Source: Fragilariopsis cylindrus CCMP1102
Taxonomy: Eukaryota; Bacillariophyta; Bacillariophyceae; Bacillariales; Bacillariaceae
Direction of reading: 5' to 3'
Assembly (NCBI GenBank): GCA_900095095.1
Contig: FMBT01000294.1
Coordinates: 186,001 to 250,000, forward strand
DNA: 64,000 nt
Shown here: in pieces, positions 43,621-54,049 of the stretch
How positions within the stretch are numbered: the stretch's first letter is position 1
How the letters are laid out: every line of letters begins with the position of its first letter
Program-made: the position numbers and the translations under genes
The notes under the pieces: generated by a model
Seen by the model: only the letters and a program-made list of their open reading frames with translations
What the model was told of the DNA's origin: nothing
Databases searched by the model: none

Positions 43621-44720
43621 TGCTGGAAATTTGTCTATTTAATCCAACTATTGACCAGATCATTTGACCAGATGCTTTGTACACGCATCTCAACCTGGTG
43701 AGCTTCTGCTTGCACCAGTATTGGGTCTTTATAGCCGGTTTGTAGACGACGATTGGCATATTTCCTTGCATGGACCATGATCCTACTATTTTTACGAGCT
43801 CTTGCACGGCGTCGAGCTCCAGCAAGAGCTGCATTTCCGGAACCACCAAAGGACGGCCTACCGTCATCCAAATCGTGTAGACCTGCTCCTGTATACATTC
43901 CAACCGCATCGTCTGCGTCCATGACACCGTCTCTGTCCATAAGATTGTCTGCATCTACTTTGTATTCTGGATTATCATTTAGGCTACTCTCCAATGCGAG
44001 GAGATCAAACTGCTCTCCGAGAGTTGAATCAACAATAGCTGTTAGCCTTTCACTTGGAATGTTTGTGCTTGCTCCAATCTCGTGACCGATCTTTTTTGAA
44101 TCTCGTTGTAATTTACCGATTTTCGTTTATGCTACACGAATTTTCTCTACCCATGGAAGTTTGAGTTTATCTGGCGTGTTTCGCCAAGTCATGTTGTATT
44201 TAGAAAGATGTGATTTAAAAATATATTTGATCTCGGCTTTACATTGTTTAACTTCCGCCAATAGCATCTGTTTCTCCTTTCATACTTCACTCATCGTAAG
44301 CTGACGAGTCTTTGATAGGTATTTTAGGTCGATTACTTTCTTATTTCCATAGAATGCAGATCTTAGCACCTTGGCATCTTCCACTTTTAGTATCAATCAA
44401 AGAGCTATCAAACCCGATACGTCGAACGCTCCGATTGAACTTAAGAAATCTCACAATCATTACGACCTCATCTGGACTACGGCCCCTTATCAACTGGTCT
44501 GGTAGTTGAAGATCACGTAGCGTTTTGGATGTGGCTAAGGTTAACCAGAATGATTCGAAGCTGGGAACATTTACGTTGGATAGACTCATCGTGACATCAG
44601 GGATTAAAAATAGTGGAGGTATCGGAACAGCGACCGCAACCGGAACTGGAACTGCATCTACAGCTATCGGGAGATCCTGCGGCGGAGTACTACCAGCGAC
44701 AGGATCTTTCTCATTTCGTC
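43621..44720 (-). pseudogene. Decayed coiled-coil / LRR-like gene remnant
   Basis: One minus-strand frame reads through 43635-44340 as continuous protein-like sequence broken by a TAA (44127-44129) and a TGA (44280-44282). It holds 'QMLLAEVKQCKAEIKYIF', 'NMTWRNTPDKLKLPWVEKI', 'GKLQRDSKKIGHEIG' and a basic 'ARRRARARKNSR' stretch. Upstream, in a shifted frame (44341-44589), is a Leu-rich piece ('SKTLRDLQLPDQLI', 'MIVRFLKFNRSVRRIGFDSS') that resembles one or two LRR units; a frame change near 44390 separates them. Whether this was one gene, and whether it was fused to the GT49 remnant just downstream, is unclear. The interrupted but protein-like stretches support a recent loss. Confidence 0.5.
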
Positions 44721-44740
44721 AGAACATGTTGGTAAAATAA

Positions 44741-45188
44741 AGTTGAATTTTGCGGGGTAAAGTTGTTTGTGGTGATTTTTCAAGATACAAATGTGATCTT
44801 ATATAATTGATTTGGTGAATGGTGAATGTCATCATCAAAGACGATCAAATCAGCGAAAGTATCTGAAGAATCCTTGCATTTACTACAGTATACACATTCA
44901 TCGTAGTCTTGCATACTGTACGGACAATCACGGTCCGTCCGTATACCAAACCCTTACATATTAACAAGAGTCTTCATATGTACGATCGGTACGATAGTGA
45001 GTGGTGGCGATTCCTTTGGGCCTGATCAACAAACAACAAGAACAACTTTCCATTTTATGCAATACTGTACGGTAAGACAAAGAAGAAATGAAAGATTGAC
45101 CCTCCAACCAAATACAGATAGTACAGTACCAGGCTAGCTTGTCAAAAACTCTACCAGGTACTACCAATGATAAGGTAGACTATACAGG
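44741..45188. other. Upstream region of the glycosyltransferase-like gene
   Basis: 448 bp without a gene, between the pseudogene tract and the next start codon. Confidence 0.5.
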
Positions 45189-47840
45189 ATGAAAGAGATC
45201 AATGCAAATGGTAGAAGTACCGAAGATGAGTGGATACTGATACCGACAATAACAAAGGCGACGATGAGGACGACGACAGAAACGCCAGCGTCAGCGTCAA
45301 TAACGACGAGCACGAAGGCGACGACGAGAACGAGAATGCGAACGAGATCAATAAGGTCAAGAATGATGATTGTTGATAATCGATTATTGTTTTTCCTTAT
45401 CACCGCATTCATTCTAACCATTTTCAATACCGTGTATTTGATGCCTCTACAATCATCTATCGATATTGAAATATCAAAGATGACTGATGAGCAAAAGAAA
45501 AGGCGAATAATAGTCCACAATAATACCAATGCTGGTTCTATTACCAACACCGCTACTTCTAGTGCTGCTCCTGTTGTTACCGATAATGATAACGATAATG
45601 ATCAGAGCAATGATGGTAAAAATCCGACTGAGAATACGCCTACAAAAACGACACCATCGTCGTCGTCATCATCATCATCATCATCATCATCATTAGAGAA
45701 TAATGATAACTTTTCTTCCTCAAGTAAAACAACTAATGATAGTACAAGCAGTTCTGATACTAATAGCGTTAGTATTATTCCAGTGTACTATGTAAAACCA
45801 GAAGACCGTCGCCTTGAAATTCGAAATAGACAAGCACCGTCACATTCTAATTTGGAATTTGCAAGGGCTCTTGGTCATCTTAGAGTCATATATCGGGCCT
45901 ATCACGACGACGATGATGATAATAATGAGGACGACTTTGCCGTCGACGTAGACGGATTTATCAATATCAACAGTAACGATAGTAATGGAAGCAATACGAA
46001 AGAAAAGGAAATCAATTTTAATAAAGACGTAGTTTTGATCCTAGAAGTCAATGATGGCGGCGACAATGAAAGTAATAATAATAACGATAATGATGATGAT
46101 GCTGATGTTGTTGTCTCGAAAGAATTTCTACGAGGATGGAAAAATTATGTTGAAAATTCTTCTCCTATCGATTGGAAAGTATTAATGTTATCTTCGTTCT
46201 TTCACAACGACGATAACAATAACGAAAACAATAACAACAACAATACGGCAGACAAATTATTTCAGATCCATGCTTCAAAAATTTATCGTCAAGGTATGGG
46301 TGATTTATGGATATCTTGGTCACCTTTTTATGTTGGGGGGATGAGAGCCTATTTGATTACACGCAATGGGATGAAATCTGTTCTAGATAATACGGGGTAT
46401 GGTGACAATGACATCATTGATTATAACAATATTAATGTAAAGGACTTGTTCGATGATAATGTTGGTTTCCCCGATGATGCTATCATTGATACATCAAATA
46501 CTATTGGAAACGCTAGTAGTTCTACACGTACACGTCAACTAGGATTAGCGGAGCATCTTTTATTTTGTAGCTTTACTGGGTCGGTATATACGTCTACCTT
46601 TCCTCGGGCTGTCGAAAACAAGAAGATGAGACATATCAAAAATACTAGTGATATCGCTGCTACTACTGTAGCAACGTCCAGCATTATCACCACTGCTACC
46701 AATAACAATAACAACAGAACACAATCATCAACAGTTGATCTTGATTATCCTAACCATCATCACCATCGATACAACATCAATAGATACAGTAATTACACCA
46801 TTTTGGTGATCACGACAATGAGAATAAAGAATCTTAACAATATCGAACGGGATGCAAATTGGATCCGTGCTGATGCCGATACGCTTTTGAAAGTGCACAA
46901 CAACAACGATATAAGTAAGAATGTAGTCAGTTGGAAGATTCGTGTTGCTGTAACAGAAGAAGCACTATTAGATCCTGTGAAATTATATCTTACAAATACA
47001 ACTGATCTTGTTTCACAATATGGTATTCATTTCGATTTTGCTGTTTCGGATAAAATATTTAATAAATTTGTTTGGATATCAGAACATATACCAAATATGG
47101 TAAATTACAATAAGGTTGTTATAAAAGATTTCGATCAACGGATTGCAGGTATGCCGTGGCGAATGTTTATGGACCGTGCTAATGATACACTAATAGCTGC
47201 ACCTCTCCGGGAAACTGTAAAAGACTCCTTACTCCAAAATAGATTCGAAAAAGTAGGGGAAGTTCCACTTGTTCAGGCAAAGGCATGGATGGGTGGATTG
47301 TGGAATACGGCAAAAAGGAAGAAAGGCGACGACCTTGATGTTAGAGGGAATATCAAATTGTCATCGTTATGGCAGATTACTCAATTTTCAAATGCACGTT
47401 CTTTAGAATTGCCATTCCTTGAACAATATTTTGTTATGATGGATGGGAAATTTGCTAGCTGGTACTTTTCTACCGTGTTGACGGAATTATTCTTGGGACA
47501 ACCGGTAGATTGGGGTGTCGATATCATGTGGTGTGCAGCAGCTAAATCTTACGACCCGAACCGTACTTCGTGTGTACTAGTAACCGTCACTAGCGTCCAC
47601 GAAGACACTAAATCTATTGGATGGAAGCATAATGAACAATATCAACAATACGGAATGAATATTGCATCACGGTCACGAAAGCAATTTCCACAATGGTACA
47701 ATTATAAGAATTACGTTCATTGTTTTGGTTGCTCAAGTCAAAGAAACATGGAAAGTATCGAATCAAAATGTAACATCAGCCAAGGAGAGGATATGAAAGA
47801 TGAAGAAGAACCTATTCGCTGTGTACTTAACGACTTTTAA
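45189..47840 (+). CDS. Type II membrane glycosyltransferase-like protein (GT25-like part plus second domain)
   Basis: An 883-residue intronless protein. The basic N-terminus is followed by one membrane helix at about 66-85 ('LLFFLITAFILTIFNTVYLM'), the Golgi type II layout. After a Ser/Asn stem, residues about 210-410 resemble GT25: 'LEFARALGHLRVIYRAYH', 'VVLILEVND' (where GT25 enzymes usually have E-D-D), 'PIDWKVLMLSSFF' and 'MRAYLITRNGMKSVLDN'. Acidic/Asn inserts interrupt it. A second unit (about 535-880) begins 'NYTILVITTMRIKN' and includes 'FDFAVSDKIFNKFVWISEHI', 'VVIKDFDQRIAGMPWRMFMD' and a Cys-containing end; I do not recognise it as a named family. Role is inferred as glycan assembly in the Golgi. 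Which half is catalytic is unclear. Confidence 0.65.
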   Translation: MKEINANGRSTEDEWILIPTITKATMRTTTETPASASITTSTKATTRTRMRTRSIRSRMMIVDNRLLFFLITAFILTIFNTVYLMPLQSSIDIEISKMTDEQKKRRIIVHNNTNAGSITNTATSSAAPVVTDNDNDNDQSNDGKNPTENTPTKTTPSSSSSSSSSSSSLENNDNFSSSSKTTNDSTSSSDTNSVSIIPVYYVKPEDRRLEIRNRQAPSHSNLEFARALGHLRVIYRAYHDDDDDNNEDDFAVDVDGFININSNDSNGSNTKEKEINFNKDVVLILEVNDGGDNESNNNNDNDDDADVVVSKEFLRGWKNYVENSSPIDWKVLMLSSFFHNDDNNNENNNNNNTADKLFQIHASKIYRQGMGDLWISWSPFYVGGMRAYLITRNGMKSVLDNTGYGDNDIIDYNNINVKDLFDDNVGFPDDAIIDTSNTIGNASSSTRTRQLGLAEHLLFCSFTGSVYTSTFPRAVENKKMRHIKNTSDIAATTVATSSIITTATNNNNNRTQSSTVDLDYPNHHHHRYNINRYSNYTILVITTMRIKNLNNIERDANWIRADADTLLKVHNNNDISKNVVSWKIRVAVTEEALLDPVKLYLTNTTDLVSQYGIHFDFAVSDKIFNKFVWISEHIPNMVNYNKVVIKDFDQRIAGMPWRMFMDRANDTLIAAPLRETVKDSLLQNRFEKVGEVPLVQAKAWMGGLWNTAKRKKGDDLDVRGNIKLSSLWQITQFSNARSLELPFLEQYFVMMDGKFASWYFSTVLTELFLGQPVDWGVDIMWCAAAKSYDPNRTSCVLVTVTSVHEDTKSIGWKHNEQYQQYGMNIASRSRKQFPQWYNYKNYVHCFGCSSQRNMESIESKCNISQGEDMKDEEEPIRCVLNDF

Positions 47841-48736
47841 TTAAGTAATCAATTAATCCCACCCATACATTAACTCTCCTCTACGCCAAAAGGAAGATTC
47901 TTAGTGAAAGATATGACTAGACACTCAAAAATGTTAGTGCTTCCTATATAAGAAAATAGCGTATGGAAATGGCATCAAAAACAGTAAAGTTTGTTGGTAT
48001 TATTTTATTTGTTACACTATGAAATAAGTCCCTACTACTAGATCTATTGATTTTATCATATATATATACTATTTCTTTAGTATTTCTAAAAACATCTTGC
48101 TTATCTAAATATTACCAGCTATCATTATATGTATGTTGATGGTCACATTGCTAGTACAGCTGTTGCTACTACTATTCCTACTGTGCTGCTGCATAATAGT
48201 AGTTCAGAAATTTATTATCTTCCTCCTGGGCCTGGAAGTTTCTCCTTCCAAAAATCCCTGTTGCTGCAATAATGGTGACTGACATGTCCACTCTTCTTGG
48301 GTTTGTGCGGCAGTCAAGGGAGAAACCAAAGAATACACATACATGTGATTGACTTACTTTATCTCTTTACTTATTCCTTTTCTTTAATCATCTGAAAACA
48401 GAGTTGCTGGATGTGATCTGGTGGTGGTGGTGGTACATTCTTCATCGGTTCATAATATCCTATCCAGGTCTTCTAGTCTATCCTTGGCATCATAATATCA
48501 TCTATTGGTACTGGTATGGTATTGCCTGAAATGCCTTCCCTTTTGCTGAGATGTAACTATCTTTTTCAAAGCGGACGCAGGACAGGCGACTGATGCATAA
48601 TTTTCAAAGAACAAAACATCTGCTTCCCATCAAATCGAAATTGAAAATCTATCAATACTCACAATATTAACGACAACGTGACTACAACTAAGTTTCGACA
48701 ACCTAGCAGAACGTATAATAGAGGTATACTACTGTA
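47841..48736. other. Intergenic, nothing recognised
   Basis: 896 bp between two plus-strand genes. A 47-codon frame from an ATG at 48129 has no known motif and is not called. A short GGT run lies near 48420-48434. Confidence 0.45.
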
Positions 48737-50050
48737 ATGAGAATTCTATCGTCGGCGACGATGAAAGCGTTCTGCGTGGTAATTTGCGTTGGCGCCATAG
48801 CATCGTTATTTCTTGTTCTTCCGAACCACGATTATCATTATGCTGTTGATGGTTTTTTATCTTCACACATAAGTCCGACGACGACAACGACAATAACAAG
48901 AAGAAGACAACAACAACGACAACAACAACGACAAAAAATAAGAATAAGTAATTACGATAATGGGTTATCAGTATTAATTCGTGGTGACGGTTGTGTTATT
49001 TCTACTATTACTACACCAGAAAGTGCATTTAATAGCAGGACACATACGCGTCTTTTTTTACAACTAACATCATCGTCATCGAGTGGCGAGTCGCAGACGA
49101 AGACGAAAACAGTTCTACCCGCAACATTAACAAGAGAAACAACAACAAGAGAAACAACAACAAGAGAAACAACAACAGCACCACCAAAATCAATAATAAA
49201 AAAATCATTGTCAACAACAGATGGACCAGATCCTGCAACAAAACCGGACTATGAAAATATACATGGACCATTAGGGAAATTTGTGGATGATTTATTTTTA
49301 CGTGTATTCCGTACAAAACTTGCCTATTATGTGGGTGTCGATTCCAATCTTCCAAAGAATGATTACAAAGGATTAATCGAATTAAGTAATGCATTGAATT
49401 CACGATATAGTGATCGAATACAAGTACAACAAATTGCACAACAAACATTGTTTTCCTTATTCCCATCATGGTTGCCCAGTCAATTTGCAATATTATTTGC
49501 AACACCATTTCCTAAATTTTCATCACGAATGAATGCATGGGCCACAGGAGTTGGTGGGACGTGGTTAATGGGTGAATGCGAAGTCAATGATATCGAAATT
49601 GACGGCATAATACACGAAAATCAAGGTCTACTAGTAAAACGTTGTCGATTCTTAGAAGAATCAGGTTGTGCCTCGATATGTGTGAATTCCTGTAAAATAC
49701 CAACACAAAATTTCTTTTTAGAAGATATGGGGTTACCATTAACAATGACACCTGATTATAATACATATGAATGTCAATTTTCATTTGGACAACTCCCTAA
49801 TGAACAAGATGAATTTGATGCAAAGAATACACCATGTCTATCACGTTGTCCAACAGCTGGTTCGATGAGAAAATGGCATACAGCAACAACAACAACAACT
49901 ACTACTAACGGCAGTTGCAGCAATATCAATGCGACGACTTTCAACAACAATTCTACTACTACTACTACTACTGCTGCTGCAGTAGTGGAAGGATTTGTGG
50001 AACAAGAAAATGATGGTACTAATATATGTGTTTTTATGGAAAACGATTAA
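48737..50050 (+). CDS. D27-like carotenoid isomerase (DUF4033 family)
   Basis: A 437-residue intronless protein. The N-terminus has a signal-like hydrophobic segment (about 10-28, 'FCVVICVGAIASLFLVL') then 'AVDGFLSSH', which could be a diatom plastid presequence. A disordered Thr/Gln/Arg region runs to about 175 with a repeated R-E-T-T-T unit. The D27 domain covers about 180-370: 'GKFVDDLFLRVFRTKLAYY', 'NDYKGLIELSNALN', 'NAWATGVGGTWLMGECEVND', 'GLLVKRCRFLEESGCASIC' and 'FFLEDMGLPLTMTPDYNTYE'. The Cys residues of 'GCASICVNSCK' fit the Cys-rich signature thought to bind iron. Plant D27 isomerises all-trans to 9-cis beta-carotene in plastids, the first step to strigolactones. In a diatom the product and purpose are unknown; isomerase activity is inference from the family. 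Confidence 0.85.
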   Translation: MRILSSATMKAFCVVICVGAIASLFLVLPNHDYHYAVDGFLSSHISPTTTTTITRRRQQQRQQQRQKIRISNYDNGLSVLIRGDGCVISTITTPESAFNSRTHTRLFLQLTSSSSSGESQTKTKTVLPATLTRETTTRETTTRETTTAPPKSIIKKSLSTTDGPDPATKPDYENIHGPLGKFVDDLFLRVFRTKLAYYVGVDSNLPKNDYKGLIELSNALNSRYSDRIQVQQIAQQTLFSLFPSWLPSQFAILFATPFPKFSSRMNAWATGVGGTWLMGECEVNDIEIDGIIHENQGLLVKRCRFLEESGCASICVNSCKIPTQNFFLEDMGLPLTMTPDYNTYECQFSFGQLPNEQDEFDAKNTPCLSRCPTAGSMRKWHTATTTTTTTNGSCSNINATTFNNNSTTTTTTAAAVVEGFVEQENDGTNICVFMEND

Positions 50051-50565
50051 ATAATCACATCTATATATTAATAATTTACTATAATCAATGACAGAATCAT
50101 TGATTACCGAAAAATATACACACGCGCACACACACATCAACTAAGCTAAACAGTTGAATGCTAGTAACTGTACTAATAGTAATAAACAAATACAATTATA
50201 TTGTTTCCAATTCAATATTGATTGTAATTATATATATGTCATTTAATTTTACTCTGTTGTTTAGAAAGTTTGATTTTCAAAAATATTACACCATCTATCA
50301 TAGTACTTCGAAGTATAATGGTGCGTGCGCACACAATAAATGTCAGTTTCTCTTCAAAAGGAAAACTCGACAGTTTTCCTATTCGACTCTCATCACATCC
50401 ATTCGTTCATTCATCCATGTATTTGACGTTGCAAACATATTATATATTCTTTCTTATTTTTATTTTTCATATTTTTATTTGATTTTATTTCTTTTTTTTT
50501 ATTTCTTATTTTCAATTCATTTCATTTGTTATTTCATTTCATTTCATTTTATTTGCTATTTAAAT
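50051..50565. other. Intergenic between convergent genes
   Basis: 515 bp, very T-rich on the plus strand near 50450-50570 (TTTCATTTCATTT-type repeats). The long plus-strand frame here (50158-50595) is a by-product of this low complexity. Confidence 0.55.
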
Positions 50566-51251
50566 TTATTTGGCAGTAATCATGGTATATGCTAATGCAC
50601 ATGTCGAATACATACTAGTAAAGAATCCAATCCATTTCAATGCACCACCTTTCTTGTATCGTGCCAGATCAACATCTAATGACTTATCAATATATCCCTT
50701 TTGATATAAGATGGCACCAATATAATAAAATACGGCTAGTTAGAAGTTATAATAATAATAATAATAGTAGTAGTAGTAGTAGTAGAAGAAGAGGAAGAAA
50801 AACAAAAACGAGTTAGACAACGAAAGAGTCGTGTTGGATAGAGATAGAAAAAATAATAACAAAAAAGACAGAGGGATAGAAGAATGCGATTTATATTTCG
50901 AACAAGTACTTTACTTCATACTACTAGGTACTGTTCTGTACTAGGTACTGTACTAGGTAACTTACTTCCAACAGCACAGGCAATAGGATGTTGTAATCCA
51001 CCTAATAATGTCATTGCAATATAGGAATCTAACATTTCCATATAATTTTGATGTGATCGTTGGATACGATTAAATTCATCTGCATTCTTATGTACACCAG
51101 GTGTGGCATATAAATTGGGTAATGGTACATCTAATTGTTTTCGTGCTTTCATCACTGGTCCACCTAAGACAATATTACAAATGACGGAACCAACTCCTGC
51201 ACCTAACACAACATATCCGTATGTATTTGGAACTTCTAATGTATATACCAT
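50566..51251 (-). CDS. MGST3: Microsomal glutathione S-transferase 3-like (MAPEG family)
   Basis: Two exons: 50966-51251 and 50566-50735, with a 230-nt intron; the second exon is too short to show as a large frame. The join gives 'ACAVG|TVFYYIGAILY'. About 151 residues, exactly the family length. Motifs are 'GYVVLGAGVGSVICNIVLGG' (first helix), 'FNRIQRSHQNYMEMLDSY' (the F-N-x-x-Q-R-x-H-Q-N signature of MGST3/LTC4 synthase types) and the last helix 'GFFTSMYSTCALAYTM'. Four membrane helices are expected. Such enzymes conjugate glutathione to lipophilic compounds or reduce lipid hydroperoxides in ER or outer membranes. The intron contains a tandem CTAGGTACTGT motif beside its 5' splice site. It is divergent from the LRR gene. 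Confidence 0.9.
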
Positions 51252-52031
51252 GATATAATAATATAATCTGTCTGTATTTTAAGGATATTTTTTGGAAGTG
51301 TGTATTGAATTTTGTGAATTGACTGAAGGATGATTGATTGATTGAACGACGAGTAAGATCTTATGGAGGAGACATACTTTGTTTGTGAAAATAACGACGA
51401 CCACAAGATGAGAGAAAAAAAATATTCGCCACGATTCATTCAATTCAGCCGTTTGTTAGATCGGCGAGATATAAAGATAAAGAATTCGATTCATTCACTT
51501 CAATGAACTATCAAATCAATCACACCAACCTACAGTATGCAGTAATTTAGAGTACGATTGACACGCACGGCGTACTGTTGTCTAGACGCAAGTTATACAC
51601 ATACGACTTGTACTTACAGCGCACGCACGCGGACAATAATTTTATATTCATTTTCTATTAATTACAAGTAACTTACTAAGTACATAAAGAAACAAGAGAC
51701 AAATTTCAATTTTTTATTCACGAGAACGAAGGAATTATTAGCTAAGAAACAAAGACAACAACAACAACAACAACACAGGTCCTATTACGGTTTCTTATGT
51801 CTCTTATTTCGAAGTAACTACTTCTACTCAGTTCATTAATCTCGGAAGACGATACATTTACACCATAAACGGTATCTACTAGCTACCATCGAAGCCAGAT
51901 TATTTTGGGTTGTTGATAATAACTTGACTTGTAGTCAGTCTGTCTTAGCAATTGCCATTATTATTATTACAAAATATATTGAATACATAATACATAATAC
52001 AGTAGTACAGTACTTGTAGGCTATAATAATA
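51252..52031. other. Shared upstream region of two divergent genes
   Basis: 780 bp between the MGST3-like gene and the LRR gene. A short (CAA)n run lies near 51757-51776. No gene supported. Confidence 0.5.
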
Positions 52032-53747
52032 ATGCACAGGGGGGTGGGAGATAACAACGCATATCAAATGGATCGTTTACTTTTTCACTTTAGAAGTTAT
52101 GAAACGATTATTCCTGATATCAAACTGGAAGATATCCTATCAAAGCATCAGCATGGTGATAATAATAATAATGATAATGATAATATTGATATCGATGATG
52201 CGAAAGCATTAGTAGCAATCCTGAATAAGACTGAACCGAATATACGTGTTCATCCATTTTTCATTAGACATAATAATATTGATAGTAGTAGACCATCTAC
52301 ATCTGGAAGAGATCGATTGGAACGTGTATCATTTAAATTGAACAACAGCAACACTTCTACTAAGACCAAGACCAAGACTAAAATTATAACTGAGGATAGC
52401 ATCAACATCAACATCAACAACAACAACAACATCGACGAGAACAACGAAAACGAAAACAACAAGACGAACAAAACAAATAAAATTATTTCTCTTACAATAG
52501 GGGAAAAAAATAGAAATTCAGTGGTTGTGCCTTTAGCTATAAGAAAACTTGATATGCTTGAAACTCTGACAATTTTTGACTACAAATCAATTGAAAGTCA
52601 ACCATCACAAGAAATAATAAAAATAACAACAATACCTGAAACTGATAATAACAATGGAAACGATAGTAATGGAAACGATACTGTCACCCTTGTAAATAAT
52701 ACAATCACAACGGCATCGGCATCGGCATCAGTATTGAGGCAACAGCCATCATCATCTCAATTGTTGCTGCAATTTGAAAACGTCAAACGTTTATATATCA
52801 CTCGAGTTGATGCGATACATCGAATTGCTCCTCCAATAAATGTTTTGCCGCCATCGACGACTACGGACAACGCCACCACTGCAGTATCATCATCATCATC
52901 ACCATCATCATCATTATCGGAACCACATATGTTAGAAATGTTTCCAAATCTAGAAGTACTTTCATTTAGACAATGTTCACGTGGAATTGATACTATATTA
53001 AATGATGATTTGTCAGAAACACGATGTAGTGCATTGCATCATCCAACGAATTATTTAACTTCATTACTTCGACTGGAATTGGATTATTGTAATATGAAAA
53101 ATTCCATGTATTCATTGATACATTGTGCCTTCCGACAGAATTTAACACATATCGGATTAAGTCGTTGTCATTTAACGGAAGTACATTTAGAAATATTTTT
53201 ATTTGATGTTTTACAATATTTTCCAAATCTTGTGACAGCTGATTTTAGTGGTAATAACGTTACAACTCTACGGTATATTGGTAAACGTCTCCGAAATCAA
53301 ATTAAAGACAACAAGAACAAGAACAACAAGACAACAGAAGTAGTAGAATATTCAACTAAGTTTCGTCGATTGATCCTGAAACGTAATCCATTTACGGTCC
53401 GAGCTATGTTATCACCATCCTCAAGAACATTCCTTCCACTACTTCGTGTATATAAGGGTCTTTCTGATTTTGGTCTAACCGATTTATCACCAGAAGTAGA
53501 CAAATTAAGAAGGACCAATCACGTCGAAAAAGTCTTTCGAAAAATTCCAATCGGTTACATGCCAATTGTATTACAAGAATCATCCAGTAAGGATAAATCG
53601 GATGTATATGCCTTTTTACGATACAGTCCTCTATTGCAATTATTACTACTCCGAAACGATACGAAACAAGACAGCAATAAGAGGCACAAGACTTCCACCG
53701 AATCAGCAAATGTAAAAACTGAACCGTGGGTGATTGTAAAAAGGTAA
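52032..53747 (+). CDS. Leucine-rich repeat protein
   Basis: A 571-residue intronless protein from the ATG at 52032. The first about 290 residues mix short conserved-looking blocks ('DRLLFHFRSYETIIPDI', 'LAIRKLDMLETLTIFDYKS') with Asn/Thr/Lys low complexity. From about 290 to 450 there are LRR-like units: 'LEMFPNLEVLSFRQCSRG', 'LTSLLRLELDYCNMKNSM', 'QNLTHIGLSRCHLTEVHLE' and 'FPNLVTADFSGNNVTTL'. These fit the ribonuclease-inhibitor-like LRRs abundant in diatoms, which usually serve protein binding. The C-terminal 120 residues are helical without repeats. No signal peptide or membrane helix, so probably intracellular. Partner unknown. Confidence 0.75.
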   Translation: MHRGVGDNNAYQMDRLLFHFRSYETIIPDIKLEDILSKHQHGDNNNNDNDNIDIDDAKALVAILNKTEPNIRVHPFFIRHNNIDSSRPSTSGRDRLERVSFKLNNSNTSTKTKTKTKIITEDSINININNNNNIDENNENENNKTNKTNKIISLTIGEKNRNSVVVPLAIRKLDMLETLTIFDYKSIESQPSQEIIKITTIPETDNNNGNDSNGNDTVTLVNNTITTASASASVLRQQPSSSQLLLQFENVKRLYITRVDAIHRIAPPINVLPPSTTTDNATTAVSSSSSPSSSLSEPHMLEMFPNLEVLSFRQCSRGIDTILNDDLSETRCSALHHPTNYLTSLLRLELDYCNMKNSMYSLIHCAFRQNLTHIGLSRCHLTEVHLEIFLFDVLQYFPNLVTADFSGNNVTTLRYIGKRLRNQIKDNKNKNNKTTEVVEYSTKFRRLILKRNPFTVRAMLSPSSRTFLPLLRVYKGLSDFGLTDLSPEVDKLRRTNHVEKVFRKIPIGYMPIVLQESSSKDKSDVYAFLRYSPLLQLLLLRNDTKQDSNKRHKTSTESANVKTEPWVIVKR

Positions 53748-54049
53748 TCTTTGCAAGACCGACAGGACAGGACAGAATGGACCAGTACTAGTACTACACG
53801 TATTGATATTCACTATGTGGAATGAAATAGACCCAAGATACTCTGGCAAGACATATATAAAAATGGTAGTTTCGATGATCTATGTCAATGCGAAAAGAGA
53901 CACAGGACGCTCAATAACAGGAAAATTATATTATTTGGATATAAATTCCCTCATATATTAAAAGGACCGGTACAAAAACGTGTGTTTTACTTATATATCT
54001 AATGAATTTATTTAGAAGTTAGCATTATTTGTAAATAATATAATAATTA

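Noticed and set aside
50158-50595. 145-codon plus-strand frame
   Set aside because: It is made of Phe/Tyr/Ile runs from TTTCATTT-type repeats and overlaps the real last exon of the MGST3-like gene on the other strand.
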